In this document: one piece after another, positions 1-10,735 of the stretch | Position numbering within the stretch: the stretch's first letter is position 1 | How the letters are laid out: every line of letters starts with the position of its first letter | Translations under genes and position numbers: made by a program | Notes under the pieces: model-generated | What the model saw: only the letters and a program-made list of their open reading frames with translations | Database searches by the model: none | Told to the model about the DNA's origin: nothing | Assembly (NCBI GenBank): GCA_039090855.1 | Contig: CM076997.1 | Coordinates: 163,276,709-163,340,708, forward strand | Length of the DNA stretch: 64,000 nucleotides | DNA from: Macrothele yani | Lineage: Eukaryota; Arthropoda; Arachnida; Araneae; Macrothelidae | Reading direction: 5' to 3'

Positions 1-136
1 AAAAATACCTCGCAATATTGTGAAATTAAAGAGAGAGCCAATCGATTACACATTTCGCAGGAAAGAGACTCAGCGTCAAGCACCGTCACGTGCGTGGTAA
101 ATCAGTCCCGTCGGTAGAGAGCTCGCCCCCCACTCC

Positions 137-194
137 GAAAAACGCCCGTCTGGATATGGGTTTGTCTCCACCCAGACCCAGACGGGCGTTTTTC
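137..194. repeat. Perfect 17-bp-arm hairpin
   Basis: The arm GAAAAACGCCCGTCTGG at 137-153 is followed by its exact reverse complement at 178-194. The 24-nt spacer contains a further GGGT/ACCC pairing (158-161 with 170-173). The arms are GC-rich inside AT-rich DNA. It could be a small fold-back element or the hairpin end of a transposon; no coding sequence or target duplication is visible. The structure is seen directly and the origin is unknown. Confidence 0.75.
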
Positions 195-350
195 CGGTCT
201 GTTGAGAAAATTTACCCAGCGCAGTGCTATAATTCAGAAGTTTCGTAAGGAGAAAAAAACAGTTGTAGTTTTGGGAAACTGCGGGTTTCCTTGATTTTTA
301 TTTTTTTTTTTATCGCTACTACTGGGAAATTGGTGGACAAGATTTGGCAA

Positions 351-496
351 GCCATCAGTTACGTCACGTGATTTCCGGCTGCCACTGCCGAGAATCTAGC
401 GGACCACATTAGGATAGCCAACATTTATGGCACGTGCTTGAAATCCGCTAAAGGACCACTTGTGGCAGCTACTGCCTGTGATGGATAACTGATGGC
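351..496. repeat. Imperfect inverted repeat, possible MITE remnant
   Basis: GCCATCAGTT at 351-360 is the exact reverse complement of AACTGATGGC at 487-496. The similarity continues inward with mismatches (GGCTGCC near 383 against GGCAGC near 465). The block is richer in G+C than its surroundings and has repeated TGGCC/CTGTTGGCC words downstream to about 600. This is the pattern of a small non-autonomous DNA transposon, but I see no clean target duplication and cannot name a family. Confidence 0.35.
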
Positions 497-1024
497 CCTT
501 TTGTGGCATATGACAACTGATGGGGATGCCAACTTTTGGCCAGCTGTTGGCCTGAACTGCTGGTCCATCTGTTGGCCGCCAGGACATTTTATTGACGGTT
601 CGGCAGTGGCCACATAGTGCTGGGCCAGCAAGACGGTTTTTGCTGGGATAGTATACCGGAGCACTGGATGCTTGTCAAGAGGATTAATAAACTGAATATT
701 TCAACTCTTTTGTACGATAGAGACACAGTGGAGGAGAAAAAAACATAAGAACCCACTAAAGAAAAGCGGAGAATTTAAAACAGGATAGTAAGGGGAAAAA
801 GCAGACTGGGAAATTCAAGTAAAAGACCAAGGGCATATCTGTAATTGATGGCACAGAACAATTGTAAGCACTAAGCATTCAGAGAGGAATGAAACAGTGA
901 GTAATATATCTTACACTGAAACTAATAATTTAGTAAATAAAAAAGCAATATGGATTAGTAGTTCTACGGACACAGCTACCCTTGATGTACTAAATTTCTT
1001 ACAAATTAAAATTAATAAAGGCTT
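497..1024. other. Unassigned intergenic DNA
   Basis: Short open frames here have no recognisable motif. The first part keeps the TGGCC-rich composition of the preceding inverted repeat, and from about 660 the sequence becomes AT-rich. I see no gene, RNA gene or clear repeat. Confidence 0.5.
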
Positions 1025-1419
1025 GGGGTAGTGATAGTTTTTTCTGACTTGTCTCGTGCCGATACTGTTTGTCATAACATCCTCATTTCTAAACTCGAAC
1101 ACATTGGCATTAGAGTAGTCGCAATGACTCTTTTTGAAAGTTATCTTATCGGGAAGAGACAGCTTGTTCAATTTCGAAATGTTCGTTCTAGTATTAAAAC
1201 TGTTCTTCATGGTATTCCAAAGGGCTCAGTACTGAGGCCATTACTATTTTCAATTTATGTTAATAATTAGATGTTCAATCCGGTGTGTACATGCTACTTT
1301 TGGCTGGTGTCATTAATATTTTTATCTCCGGTCATGCGGTGCCTGACTTAATATCCCGTGTAGACATTGCTTTACAGAAATTTCAGACTTGGTTTGGGTT
1401 GCAGTTTGTCGACTCTTAA
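1025..1419 (+). pseudogene. LINE reverse transcriptase remnant, upstream half
   Basis: The translation from about 1031 follows the non-LTR reverse transcriptase pattern: FSDLSRADTVCHNIL (motif A region, normally FLDLSKAFDTVNH), SKLEHIGIR, SYLIGKRQ, then GIPKGSVLRPLLFSIYVNN (motif B, usually GVPQGSVLGPLLFLIYIND). After a stop at 1268 a second frame gives LISRVDIALQKFQTW, the region after the catalytic YxDD box. The YxDD box itself is not visible. It is interrupted at 1420 by a Tc1 element, and the same LINE resumes at 2852. It is a dead 5'-truncated copy, most like the Jockey/CR1 type; the clade is uncertain. Confidence 0.75.
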
Positions 1420-1421
1420 TA

Positions 1422-2851
1422 CACTGACGGAAAAAAAATCCCAACACCAAGAAGGGGTTGTGTTAGATAAACGACAGTTGGTAGGCGGTGAGAGTACATC
1501 TGTAAGATGACGTCTATGCAAATTTTGCGCGCGGCGCATACGTGTGGCGCTAGTAGCGCCCCGCGGAACATGCAAAGCAGGTTTGCTGTAAATACGCGCT
1601 GTAACGTTCGTGAGCGTTAGTTATCGTTTAGATTCGACGTAGTGTGTTGATGTTAGTCAAGAATGCCTTTAAGAAGACGAAGAAGCCATTATCAACAGCT
1701 CACGGAGTTTGAACGAGGTCGTGTAATAGGGCTACGAGAAGGTGGATCTTCGTTCCGCAATATTACAGAACGACTTGGCAGGAATGTAGTCACTGTGCAT
1801 GATTGTTGGCAGCGGTGGTCAAGGGAAGGTACTGCCTCAAAAAGACCGGGTTCCGGCCGGCCACTTGGCACTACTGAGACGCAAGACCGCCGTGTACGGC
1901 GTATGGCCGTGGCGCATCGTACCGCGTCCGCGGAAGCAATTCGAGCTGCAATGTCCACCACAGTGACACAACGAACTGTTACAAATCGGTTACTTGAAGG
2001 AAAGCTCCGAGCCAGACACCCTGTAGCGTGCATTTTACTTACTCCAAACCACTGCTGTTTTCGACGTCAGTGGTGTCAAGCTAGAGCTCGTTGGAGGACG
2101 GAGTGGAGATCTGTTGTGTTTTCTGATGAAAGCTGGTTCTGCCTGGGAGCCAGTGATGGCCGTGTGTTCGTTAGAATGATGCCAGGTGAGCGCCTGCAAC
2201 CAACCTGTCTGCGGCCGAGACGCACTGGACCTACACCTGGAGTTATGGTCTGGGGAGCAATTTCCTATGACAGAAGGATCACTCTTGTGGTTATCCCACG
2301 CACCCTGACGGCACAGTTGTACGTCGGTCTGGTGATTCAACCTGTCGTGCTGCCATTCATGAACAGCATTCCAGGGGGGGGGGGTTCCAACAGGATAACG
2401 CTCGCCCGCATACCGCTGTTGTAGTCCAACATGCTCTACAGAGTGTCGACATGGTGCCGTGGCCTGCTAGATCACCAGATCTTTCACCAATCAAGCACGT
2501 ATGGGACATCATTGCACGACAACTCCAGCGTCACCCCCAACCAGCATTAACCGTCCCTGCATTGACCGACCAAATGCAACAGGCATGGAACTCCATCCCA
2601 CAAACTGACGTCCAGCACCTGTACGACACAATGCATGAACATTTGCGTGCTTGCATTCAACATTCTGGTGGTTACACCGGTTATTAATGTACCAGCATTG
2701 CACATTTAAAATGGCTCTTCTCGCGCTTACATTAAGCTGTGTTCTTGAAACCTTAAGCGATTAAATATGTTACCTATACAATGTATTGCTGCCATTTCAT
2801 TCCTCTACAACTATTTTTTCGTGGTGTTGGGATTTTTTTCCCGTCATTGTG
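1422..2851 (+). mobile_element. Tc1-like DNA transposon inserted in LINE
   Basis: Terminal inverted repeats are visible. The left end, CACTGACGG plus an A-run and ATCCCAACACCA, is mirrored at the right end by TGGTGTTGGGAT, a T-run and CCCGTCATTGTG. A TA precedes the left end at 1420-1421, as expected for Tc1/mariner insertion at TA; the right-hand TA has changed. The length of 1430 bp is normal for Tc1 elements. It splits a LINE reverse transcriptase whose halves lie on both sides, so it is younger than that LINE. It carries one transposase gene at 1663-2687. Confidence 0.85.
1663..2687 (+). pseudogene. Tc1-like transposase, frameshifted, catalytic Glu lost
   Basis: Transposases of this family cut and paste the element at TA dinucleotides, using a paired helix-turn-helix to bind the inverted repeats and a DD34E RNase-H fold for catalysis. 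The start MPLRRRRSHYQQLTEFERGR is typical of arthropod Tc1 proteins. The first catalytic Asp is in FSDESWF and the second in QQDNARPHTA, which is read only after a frameshift at an 11-G run (2374-2384). The expected third acidic residue is changed: the motif reads SPIKHVWD instead of SPIEHVWD, a change explained by one G-to-A transition at a CpG. The C-terminus ends GGYTGY as in relatives. The G-run shift could be a read error, but the Glu-to-Lys change should make it inactive anyway. Confidence 0.85.
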
Positions 2852-3520
2852 CAACAAAATTTAAATATATGTTTATTCCTGCCAAAAAGCTCCAGTTGAG
2901 GCTGTAAAGGAAGTAATTTCGAATGATAATCCTTTGATGTTTCGAGATAGGGTTAAGTTTTTAGGTGTTTTATTTCCGGAGAATTTAAAGTATGATGCCC
3001 ATGTTAAAACTATTTCGCGGAACCTGAGGTTTCGAATAGGAGTCTTATCTAGAGTCTCCAGTCTATTGCCATTAAATATTAAATTAACACTCTATTATTC
3101 TTTCATTTATCCTTTCCTGTCTTATTGTCTGCTTGTTTAGGGTAGGACGACAAAATAAAACATTCATAGAATTTCTTCTTTACAAAAGAAAATCGTTCGC
3201 TTGTTGAATCCACAAGAAAATGTAGAAATATTTTTCAGTCGTTATAGATTACTGAATTTAAGAACTTATACAATTATCGACTGATCTTGTTAATGTATGA
3301 GCGTGTAAATATCTCAACTTAATAAATTTATTTTATTTAGCAGATAATTATCAAACCCGTGGGAATGGTAACTTTTTAATTCCAAGGGATCGTACTAAAG
3401 CGCTTTATTTCAATATAAATGCTCATTGCCCTGGAGGTGTAACGGGTTGCCGATTCATATAAAAGCACTTGCCAGTTTTGTGTCGTTTTAGACTAAAGGA
3501 ATATCATATCAGTAGTTAAA
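2852..3520 (+). pseudogene. LINE reverse transcriptase remnant, downstream half
   Basis: This continues the LINE interrupted by the Tc1 element. Readable blocks are VKFLGVLFPENLKYDAHVK, IGVLSRVSSLLPLNIKLTLY and FIYPFLSYC (thumb region), then in other frames LQKKIVRLLNPQENVE and RYRLLNLRTYTII, then FLIPRDRTKALYFNINAHCP and LPIHIKALASFVSF, the usual C-terminal end of such LINE ORF2 proteins. Several frameshifts and stops separate the blocks, so the copy is long dead. It ends near 3520, just before the tail of an RTE element in the opposite orientation. Confidence 0.75.
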
Positions 3521-3555
3521 TTTGATTAACTTTAGTCATAGCGTTATGCAAATGT

Positions 3556-4600
3556 GGGCATCATCATCATCATTGTCAACCATTATCAATCAACTGCTGG
3601 ACGAAGACCTCTCCAAGCCTCTTCCACAACTGTCTGTCTTGTGCCAGTATCCTCCATGTTACTCCTGCATGCTTCCGAATTTCATCTACCCATCTTCTAC
3701 GTGGTCTTCTTCTTTGTCATTTCCTGAGCCTTGGAATCAATCTAAAATTTCGACTGTCCATCGATGGTCGGTCCTTCTGGCAGTATGTCCAGCTCATTGC
3801 CATTTCAGGCATTTTACTCTGATCATGATGTCTTCCACTCTTGTCATTTTTCTGATCCACGAGTTCCCCTTCTTGTCGGTCCTGGTTACACCAAGCATGC
3901 ACGTCTCCCTGCTCTTTTGAGTTGTCTGCAGCCTTTGTATGTCGCTTTTAGTTAAGGTCCACGTCTCTGCACCATACGTAAGCACTGGAAGGATGCATTT
4001 ATCAAACACATTTCTTTTAAGACATAATGGCATATTGCTCTTGAAAATTATGCTGTTTCTTCCAGAAGCTCTCCAGGCAAGTTATATACGCGATTAATTT
4101 CTTCATCAATGTGACCCTCACTTGATATCTGTTGTCCAAGATAAAGGTACGCGTCTGTTATCTGCAGCTTTTCTCCATCAAGCGATAAGTCTTCATTTCT
4201 TGTAAAAGCATTGTACATCACTTTTGTCTTCTGAAAGTTCATTTTTAATTCCACTTCTTTAGTGTTGTCAGCAAGTTCCTGAATCATACTCTGCAGTTCT
4301 GATGGGGTAGTTGCAAAAATGACTACGTCATCGGCAAAACGAAGGTGAGTTACATAATATCCATTAATCTTCATCCCTTTGTTTTTCCAGTTCAGTGATT
4401 GAAAGACATTTACCAATGTGGCATTAAAGAGCTTGGGAGTTATGGTGTCACCTTGTCTCACTCCCTTTCCAATTTTTATGGGTGCTGTATTCTCAAACAG
4501 CCGAATCTTTCCACTTGCATTTTCATAGATGTTATTAATAATATTAATGTATGCATCTTCAACACCGCAGGATTTCAACGAATGTATGTATATAAGTTGA
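3556..4600 (-). pseudogene. RTE-type LINE, 5'-truncated and frameshifted
   Basis: On the minus strand the translation has SCGVEDAYINIINNIYENA, GKGVRQGDTITPKLFNATL (motif B), LRFADDVVIF (catalytic FADD box), KMNFQKTKVMYN, YLYLGQQISSEGHIDEEI, then after a frameshift near 4048 MPLCLKRNVFDKCILPVLTYGAETWTL, MLGVTRTDKKGNSWIRKMTRVEDI and finally WVDEIRKHAG and LGEVFVQQL. This is the RTE arrangement. The element ends in ATG repeats (3556-3573, CATCATCATCAT on the plus strand), typical RTE 3' tails. The endonuclease and the first RT motifs are missing, so it is a dead 5'-truncated insertion. Its 5' limit near 4600 is approximate. Confidence 0.85.
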
Positions 4601-5249
4601 AAAATATGTATTACTTGACTTGACATTTTTCCTATTTCAGGAGCCAGAGGCTTGTCAGTCAAATATTAGCCTCTTCCTCAGGTTCACTGCTAGGTTGCTA
4701 CGGAATTAATTGCGTGTAACATAGCACAAAAGAAAATGTAACATTCGGTACGTGTAAAATGTACAGAATAAAATGATGGAATATGTTCAGCGTTGGTCTA
4801 AACTAATACCTAATCAGTGTGTTAGAGTACACAAAGTAGAAGAATGATATGGAAGAAAAGGTTATCTTAAGATATGAATCAGGTAAGATCCACTGGTCTT
4901 TAGGATATCACATGACGGTGAAGTTGTGGATATTGTTCTATTGAAGTGCCTCGCTATACCCTAATTGAAGAGGAGATTTGAGCCGGCAAAGAAATGTATT
5001 TAAGGATGAGGCCTTAACTGATGAAAGAGTCCTAAGGGTGTCATATCAGAGAAATTTTGGTGAAAAGTGTAAATTAACTGGATTGCTGCTTGCGAAAATT
5101 GCAACTCTCGAAATAATCCCGCTATCGGAATCTGTGATATAAATTTCATAATGAAATTATTTCACTGATTACATTAGAAGAGCAATACAAGGCTTTTTCG
5201 CTTCAAAAACTTGATATCTTGTGAAGACACCTCGCGCAAAAATTACAGC
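4601..5249. other. Unassigned AT-rich DNA
   Basis: No protein motif, RNA gene or repeat stands out between the RTE fragment and the next Tc1 fragment. The final 100 bases (from about 5150) may include the unrecognised right end of that Tc1 element. Confidence 0.5.
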
Positions 5250-6216
5250 TTCTACGCAGCGTGAAATGGAATGGAAGACGTTTTTGATATCGTCCTGAGA
5301 ATAGCATGCCAGGCTGCTTCTATGCGAGACCAGAGTTAGGTTTTGGTTTTGGACGGAAGAACTAGACAGGCCAATCGCTTAGCTACCGTGTTCCAAAGAT
5401 ATTCTACCTGGGAGATATCCGGTAGGCCAGGGAAGGAGCTGTATTTGCCGTGCATAGAAGAGGTATTGGATATTCTGGGCTACATGCGGCCGAGCATTGT
5501 CCTGCTGCAATATAACATCTGCCTCTAGAAGAATCCTGATGTACCGCTGCCTGTTGATGGGTTGCTCAATTCCTATCAAGTTAGACCGTGGATCGAACAC
5601 AGTTGCGCCCGAAACCATGACGCTGCAGAGCACCGTTCACCTTGATGTCGTAGTGAACGGCGAACGACACCTTTCAACGTCATTTGATGCAACACGATGG
5701 TCGCACACGTGTGTGACCATCACGGTGCGTCAAGCTGAATCGGGACTCGTCAGAAAACACGACCTGTTGACAATCAGCGCTGCAGTGTTTGTGTTCGAGG
5801 CCCTAATGGAGCCTGGGGCGTATGCGGTTGAACGTCGAAGGAATGCGCAGCAATTGGCTCCTAGCAACAAGTAGTTGATTAAGCAGACGACGTCGAACTG
5901 AGTTGGAGGAAAAAGCTTGACCTGTCACAGTTCCCCTCACCTGCGCTAACACCGTGGATATAGTTATTCGATCAGCCACTGCCATGCTGTAGAGGTTTCT
6001 GTCATCCAGTGCGATCGTGAGATTTTGTAGTCCATTTCCCAGATTGCTGTGCGCCCGAGCCTCATCTGTCCACTGATGCCACGTTCGTATCACCAGCTTC
6101 TGTGTGTAGCAAAAGCCAGCTTCTGTCATCCCGACAGATCTTCCTCGCTCAAAGTCCGCCAGGTGTTCATAATGCGACCTCCATCGGCGACAGATGTACT
6201 GTGACGCAAGAAACAC
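5250..6216 (-). pseudogene. Tc1-like transposase, degenerate
   Basis: Minus-strand frames give the Tc1 N-terminus (RRWRSHYEHLADFERGRSVG, then TWHQWTDEARAH and RRLLNQLLVARSQLLRIP) down to about 5803. A further frame gives ATVFDPRSNLIGIEQPINRQRY and VILQQDNARPHVAQNIQY (second catalytic Asp kept), ending with RIEAAWHAILRTI and SIPFHAA, the C-terminal region. The middle with the first catalytic Asp is scrambled by frameshifts. Upstream (6216-6365) is a sequence with ATGCAAATGATTAAAATTTC, a common 5' leader of such elements. I could not define inverted repeats. Confidence 0.75.
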
Positions 6217-6365
6217 CCTTCGGACTCAATGTCTGCTCTTCACTGATTGCAACATCTTGCTTGAAGCAAGCTCTTTATAACCAAGACAGGGCAGTTCAGC
6301 GTATTCTGCTCAGAAACCGTATGGTCATTTCCACTGAAATTTTAATCATTTGCATGTCACAACCT

Positions 6366-7645
6366 GTTGTCAGTATCTTCTAAGTTTTAAGATAATACTA
6401 GGAGCCCTTCATGGTGTTGCAAATTTCACAAACAGTAGTGCATTTGACAAGGACAAAAACAAAATCACATCGGTGGTCGAACATAACTGAACAATGCTGT
6501 GGAAAGTAAAACTGAATGTCACACAGTAGATCGTGTTACTGCTGGTGGTTCTTGGGCACGATTCAGAACACGAGAAGAAATAATGGTGAAAGAAGGTGGC
6601 ATTTGTTATAGATGCGGGTAACATCTCCCAAGGGGGCAGTCGCAGGACGAGAATACCTGAAACCGACGAAAGGCCACAATGGAAGTATCTTTATTGTTTC
6701 CATAAATAAATGTGAGAAATGCAGTGTTCTGTGTTGAAAAAAGAGCAGCTAACGGTAGACATTGTAGCTGAGAAGAAATGAATGTTGGTATAACAGACGA
6801 TTAATACAGAGCTTAGGAAAAATGGGGTGTTCAGAATTGTAACGAAGGAAAGAATGTGAGGTGCCCCGACAATAGAAAGTCTTGTCCTCTAGATCTGACC
6901 AGGGAACGGAACAAATAACGTAGTCATGGCCATGAGCTTTCAAATATGGTTTATGTTAAATCAATCTCTGAGGATGCAACGAAGAGTTCTTTTCTTGAAA
7001 GAAGGAAGTTCATGAGACACGTGTTCGACACTCTCGTCTCGAGCCACAAAATGTCTTGAAAGCTGGTACGAGAAGGAGCATGAAATCTTGCCTACATATG
7101 AAGGAATGTTTCACATTTAGACACCATAATATTTTTCTGATTCAATTCCGGAGGAACATAGTTGAGTGTATACGTATGCGAAAATCTTTAAATGTGCTCA
7201 ATTTAAATTATTTAGACACATAACATAATACGAATACATCTATTCAACAGATTTCACATGAGGTACTTTCTCATGCTTCTACTAGAGCCTTAATTTCGGC
7301 CATCACCAGATTCAAAGTCAAAGTTATTTACTGCAGACTATATTTACGAATACACATCCGCCCCTGCCCCCCCTCCCGGACCCAGAATACCGCTAGCCTT
7401 TGGTAAAATCAAGTTACATAAACCCAGTTTTCGTGAAGATAAGAAGCTGTAAGGCCTATAGGAAAGAGGGCTACGGAAATAATGAATGAATTTAAAGATT
7501 TAGAAAAACGATGTTCTACATTAGCATCTTTAGAGAAGAACCCTGAAAGGAAGAGGAACACAATTAAGGCTATTCTAGTGTCCCCTAAACTTAAAAAAAG
7601 ACGGAGTGACTTAACAGTGAGCCGTGAGCTCGTATGTCTTGGTAG
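6366..7645. other. Unassigned AT-rich DNA
   Basis: There is no recognisable coding region or RNA gene. The only local oddity is a C-rich patch near 7360-7380. Small open frames here look like chance frames. Confidence 0.5.
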
Positions 7646-7899
7646 TTTATCCTATGAATAACAGCTCCTGAGTACAAGAACATGGTAGTTTTGAATAAGG
7701 TGTGAGTAGTTAGGTGGAACTAAGCTGTGTTTATCCCATGGATAACAGCTCCTGTGTACAAGAATATGGTACTGTTGAATAAGGTGTGAGTAGTTAGGTG
7801 GAACTAAGCTGTGTTTATCCCATAGGTAACAGCTCCTGTGTACAAGAATATGGTACTTTTGAATAAAAGGTGTTAGTAGTTAGGTGGAACTAAGCTGTC
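7646..7899. repeat. Three tandem copies of an 84-bp unit
   Basis: Units start at 7646, 7730 and 7814, each opening with TTTATCC and containing TAACAGCTCCTG, GTACAAGAA and TTAGGTGGAACTAAGCTGT. The spacing is exactly 84 bp twice. Units 2 and 3 differ at only a few bases, and unit 1 is a little more diverged. There is no spacer variation, so this is not a CRISPR-type array; it is a short minisatellite with no visible coding role. Confidence 0.85.
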
Positions 7900-8689
7900 T
7901 TAACAGCCAAAATTGAAATAGCAAAAAGCATTATTGCAATTTGTCTTAAGGTCCTTAGAGAGATATTCTTTTAGATTTTGTTCTCCGTTAGCTTAAATTC
8001 CTGCTAGAAATATTGTTAGTGAGGAGATAAAAAAATAAGTATGAGAGAGAGAGGGAGAGAGAGACGATGATGTGAAAGAAAGGTCTTGATTATAAGATAA
8101 ACTCCAGCGGTTACTATGTTTAAAGAGTGGACAAATGCAGAGAAGGGGTTGAGATGGCTGTAACAGCGAAGAAACAAGCTCTGAAGGGTATTTGTGCTGT
8201 TTTGTAGAATGCGGTATTTGTCCGTTCATGCACGATCTTACCTTAAAGAAAGGCTTTTTTCCCCTCTAAAGTGAAAGGCTTTTCTTTATTCTTTAGAAAG
8301 ATAAAGGATGTTTTTTCTTTTCTGTAAAGAGAAAGGCTTTTCTAGAAACATAAAAAGGAGCATAACTGTACAATGAATAAAGGGCTTCCAGCTTCTTCGC
8401 AAGGTTCTAAGCAAGTATACTTTTGCTGATAAAAAACGAAACATTTGTTTAACGATACATGATACATCTAAGTATTATATTGAAATAATTTTACGTATTA
8501 TATATAAAGAGTCTCGTGGTTAAACTATCGCTTAACTAATACCAGAATGAAGTATCACTTTACCAAGTCTGAAGAAAATCAATTATTTCCTGCCTTTAAA
8601 TATTTCAGAGTGTCCAATTTTAAGGCGTAAAAGCTTTAAACAAATGCTGTTTACTCGTTTTTCTAAACAGCTGAAATCCGCACTGAATG
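7900..8689. other. Low-complexity AT/GA-rich stretch
   Basis: It contains a GA-rich run at 8042-8066 and several copies of an AAAGGCTTTTC-like word between 8250 and 8345, alternating with T-runs. No gene is visible. Confidence 0.5.
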
Positions 8690-8997
8690 TACACTGCTGG
8701 CCACCCAAAATGCGACACCAAGAAGGAAGAATCCGATTGGCCTGAAATTCGCAGCATGCGTCGCCCGCGAGAGGACATGCAAACAATTAGCATTGCAAGG
8801 CATATACAAATCATGTGCGCCCTGCATGCCACCGAGAAGCACTATAAGAAGGATGCACAGAAGGCGGGGTGTAAGTAGTGGAAGTGTGTTAAGTGTGTTG
8901 TGCTGCCGGACCTGTGCCTGGGAAGCTTCCTGATGCCTCGTCGTAGAATACGGCATCCATTCCAGCACGTTTCGGAGTTCGACAGAGGAAAGGTTTG
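8690..8997 (+). mobile_element. Tc1-like element, 5' end only
   Basis: TA at 8690-8691 is followed by CACTGCTGGCCACCCAAAAT and ACACCAAGAAGG, a Tc1-type left inverted repeat. A transposase start at 8935 reads MPRRRIRHPFQHVSEFDRG and is then cut off. From about 8998 the sequence belongs to a different transposase family, so only the first 300 bp of this element remain. It cannot be functional. Confidence 0.7.
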
Positions 8998-9791
8998 CAA
9001 AAGTTGCATGTAAATGATCACACTCTGCGATACGATTTCGCTGTAGATATGCTGAATCGAGTGAAAAACGACGAAAACTTTCTCAGTACTGTAATTTTTA
9101 GTGATGAATCCACATTTCATGTATCAGGATATGGTGAATCGTCACAACTGTAGGATACGGGACCGTGAACCGCCTCATGCTGCTATTGAACTGGAACGTG
9201 ATTCTCCAAAAGTTAATGTGTGGTGCGCCCTATCAAAAAGAGAAGTGATTGGACCTTTCTTCTTCTGCGAACAAAAACATAAATGGTGGCATTTACTTGG
9301 ATATGCTAGAAAACGTCGCTATATCCCAGATCAAAAGATATGACAACGTCGTTTTCCAACAAGACGGCGCGCCTCCACATTGATCAACGTGTGTACGTAA
9401 GTGCCTAAATTAGCATTTCCCCAACAGATGGATTGGGCGCGGTGGTTCCATTCCGTGGCCTTCCTCGTTCTTCAGATCTAACTCCATTAGAATATTTCAT
9501 GTGGGGTTATGTGAAGGATCGTGACTATCAGAAGCTTTGTACGGATTTGCAGGAACTGAAGCAGCGTATCACAGCTGCTATTAATTTCCATAACTCCTCA
9601 GATGCTTGCCAATACATTGCATGAAATCGAGTATCGCTTGGACGTACTACGAGGAAGCAAAGGGATCCTACATCGAAATTTATTAACTTGTGTAGTTACA
9701 TTGTAAGTTAGTACAGTCAGTTTCTTTCTATCTGTTTAATATTTTGTTTTATATAATTTGTAGTGTGTCCAATAATTCTCGGACACCATGT
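8998..9791 (+). pseudogene. DUF4817-type mariner transposase, C-terminal half
   Basis: Frames on the plus strand give YDFAVDMLNRVKNDENFLSTV, FSDES (first catalytic Asp), ERDSPKVNVWCALSKREVIG and PFFFCEQ, then FPTRRRASTLI (normally FQQDGAPPHW), LTPLEYFMWGYVKDR (normally LTPLDYFLWG) and LHEIEYRLDVLRGSKG, ending in LHRN. This is the mariner-related family that usually carries an N-terminal DUF4817 helix-turn-helix. At 9758-9791 the sequence GTGTCCAATAATTCTCGGAC looks like the inverted repeat at the element's right end. Several frameshifts make it dead. It is fused at 8997 to an unrelated Tc1 left end. Confidence 0.75.
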
Positions 9792-10519
9792 ATATCACAT
9801 TAAAGGTGTTCATCTCCTACTAAATATAGTTCTGAGATGTATGGATTTCATCCAAAAGATTTCACACCAAAGCAACCACAAAGTCTTTTCTACCTTAAGT
9901 GTTTCACTACGCCTTGATTCTTATCTTAATCTGCATCCCATTTATTTCTTAAGTTGTAACATAATATATTTTTATTCCAAGCTAAAATACTACTGTTTCT
10001 TTGTATAATGCTAAATTTCCTCGTAGAAACAAATAATGGAATTGCTGCTTCTAAAATCGGGATATCATTTTGCCTTTTCAATTTAAAAGTATTTGAGTAG
10101 ATAAATAAATTATTATGCTGTCACTTTCTTGCTTTGATCCTCGTGTTTAAAGAAATTTACGATGATAATGACGCTCTTAAAATGTCAATTTTAATTTGGC
10201 TTTTTATCAGGTTAGACAGAACGTCTTTTACATTTGAAAAGGCTTTTTCTCTTTTCCATCTAGAAAATTAAGATACAGTTTGTCGGTTCTATTGTACAAA
10301 TTTCTCCCAAGATTAATTTATAGATATATTTCCCCATTCACGTTGAAAATATTCCATTCAATGGAATGCTTTTTTCGGAAAGCTATTTAGTCGAAAAATA
10401 CGATATTGAACTATGTCTTAAGAATGCCAACTATGAATTTAAAATTTTGCAGTTTTAGCACTTCCTTAGGAAATCAGAAAAATAACTCAATAATTTAAAA
10501 ATTAAAAAAAAATCTACGA
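9792..10519. other. Unassigned AT-rich DNA
   Basis: Very AT-rich, with no recognisable coding motif, RNA gene or repeat. Confidence 0.5.
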
Positions 10520-10735
10520 TTTTTTATTGAAGGTTTGACAACCACCGTAATAAACCCAATGGGTTATAAGCAGTCGCCCGTCCCTGATGTGACGCCACTG
10601 ACCCCAAGGAAGCAACAGATCTAGTGTCGTAAGAAAAACCCAACATCCAAGTTTCACCGGGATTCAAACACGGATCCATCACGGCCGAATTGTCAAAAAG
10701 CCATCACTTAGACAACTGCACCACTAAGGCGACAA
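10520..10735 (-). mobile_element. tRNA-derived SINE
   Basis: Read on the minus strand it opens with a tRNA-like head (GCCTTAGTGGTGCAGTTGTC for box A, GTGTTTGAATCCCGG for box B). It continues with a body ending in GGGCGACTGCTTATAACCC and an A-rich tail. The same head, body and tail occur at 15055-15278 and 63015-63232, so this is one SINE family with three copies in the window. Transcription by RNA polymerase III from the internal boxes is expected. This copy is the most diverged. Confidence 0.8.

Noticed and set aside
137..194. Rho-independent terminator
   Set aside because: The DNA is eukaryotic and no gene lies upstream; a hairpin with T-runs alone is not evidence for it.
7646..7899. Regular repeats resembling a CRISPR array
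   Set aside because: The 84-bp units are directly adjacent with no unique spacers, and the surrounding DNA is animal, not prokaryotic.
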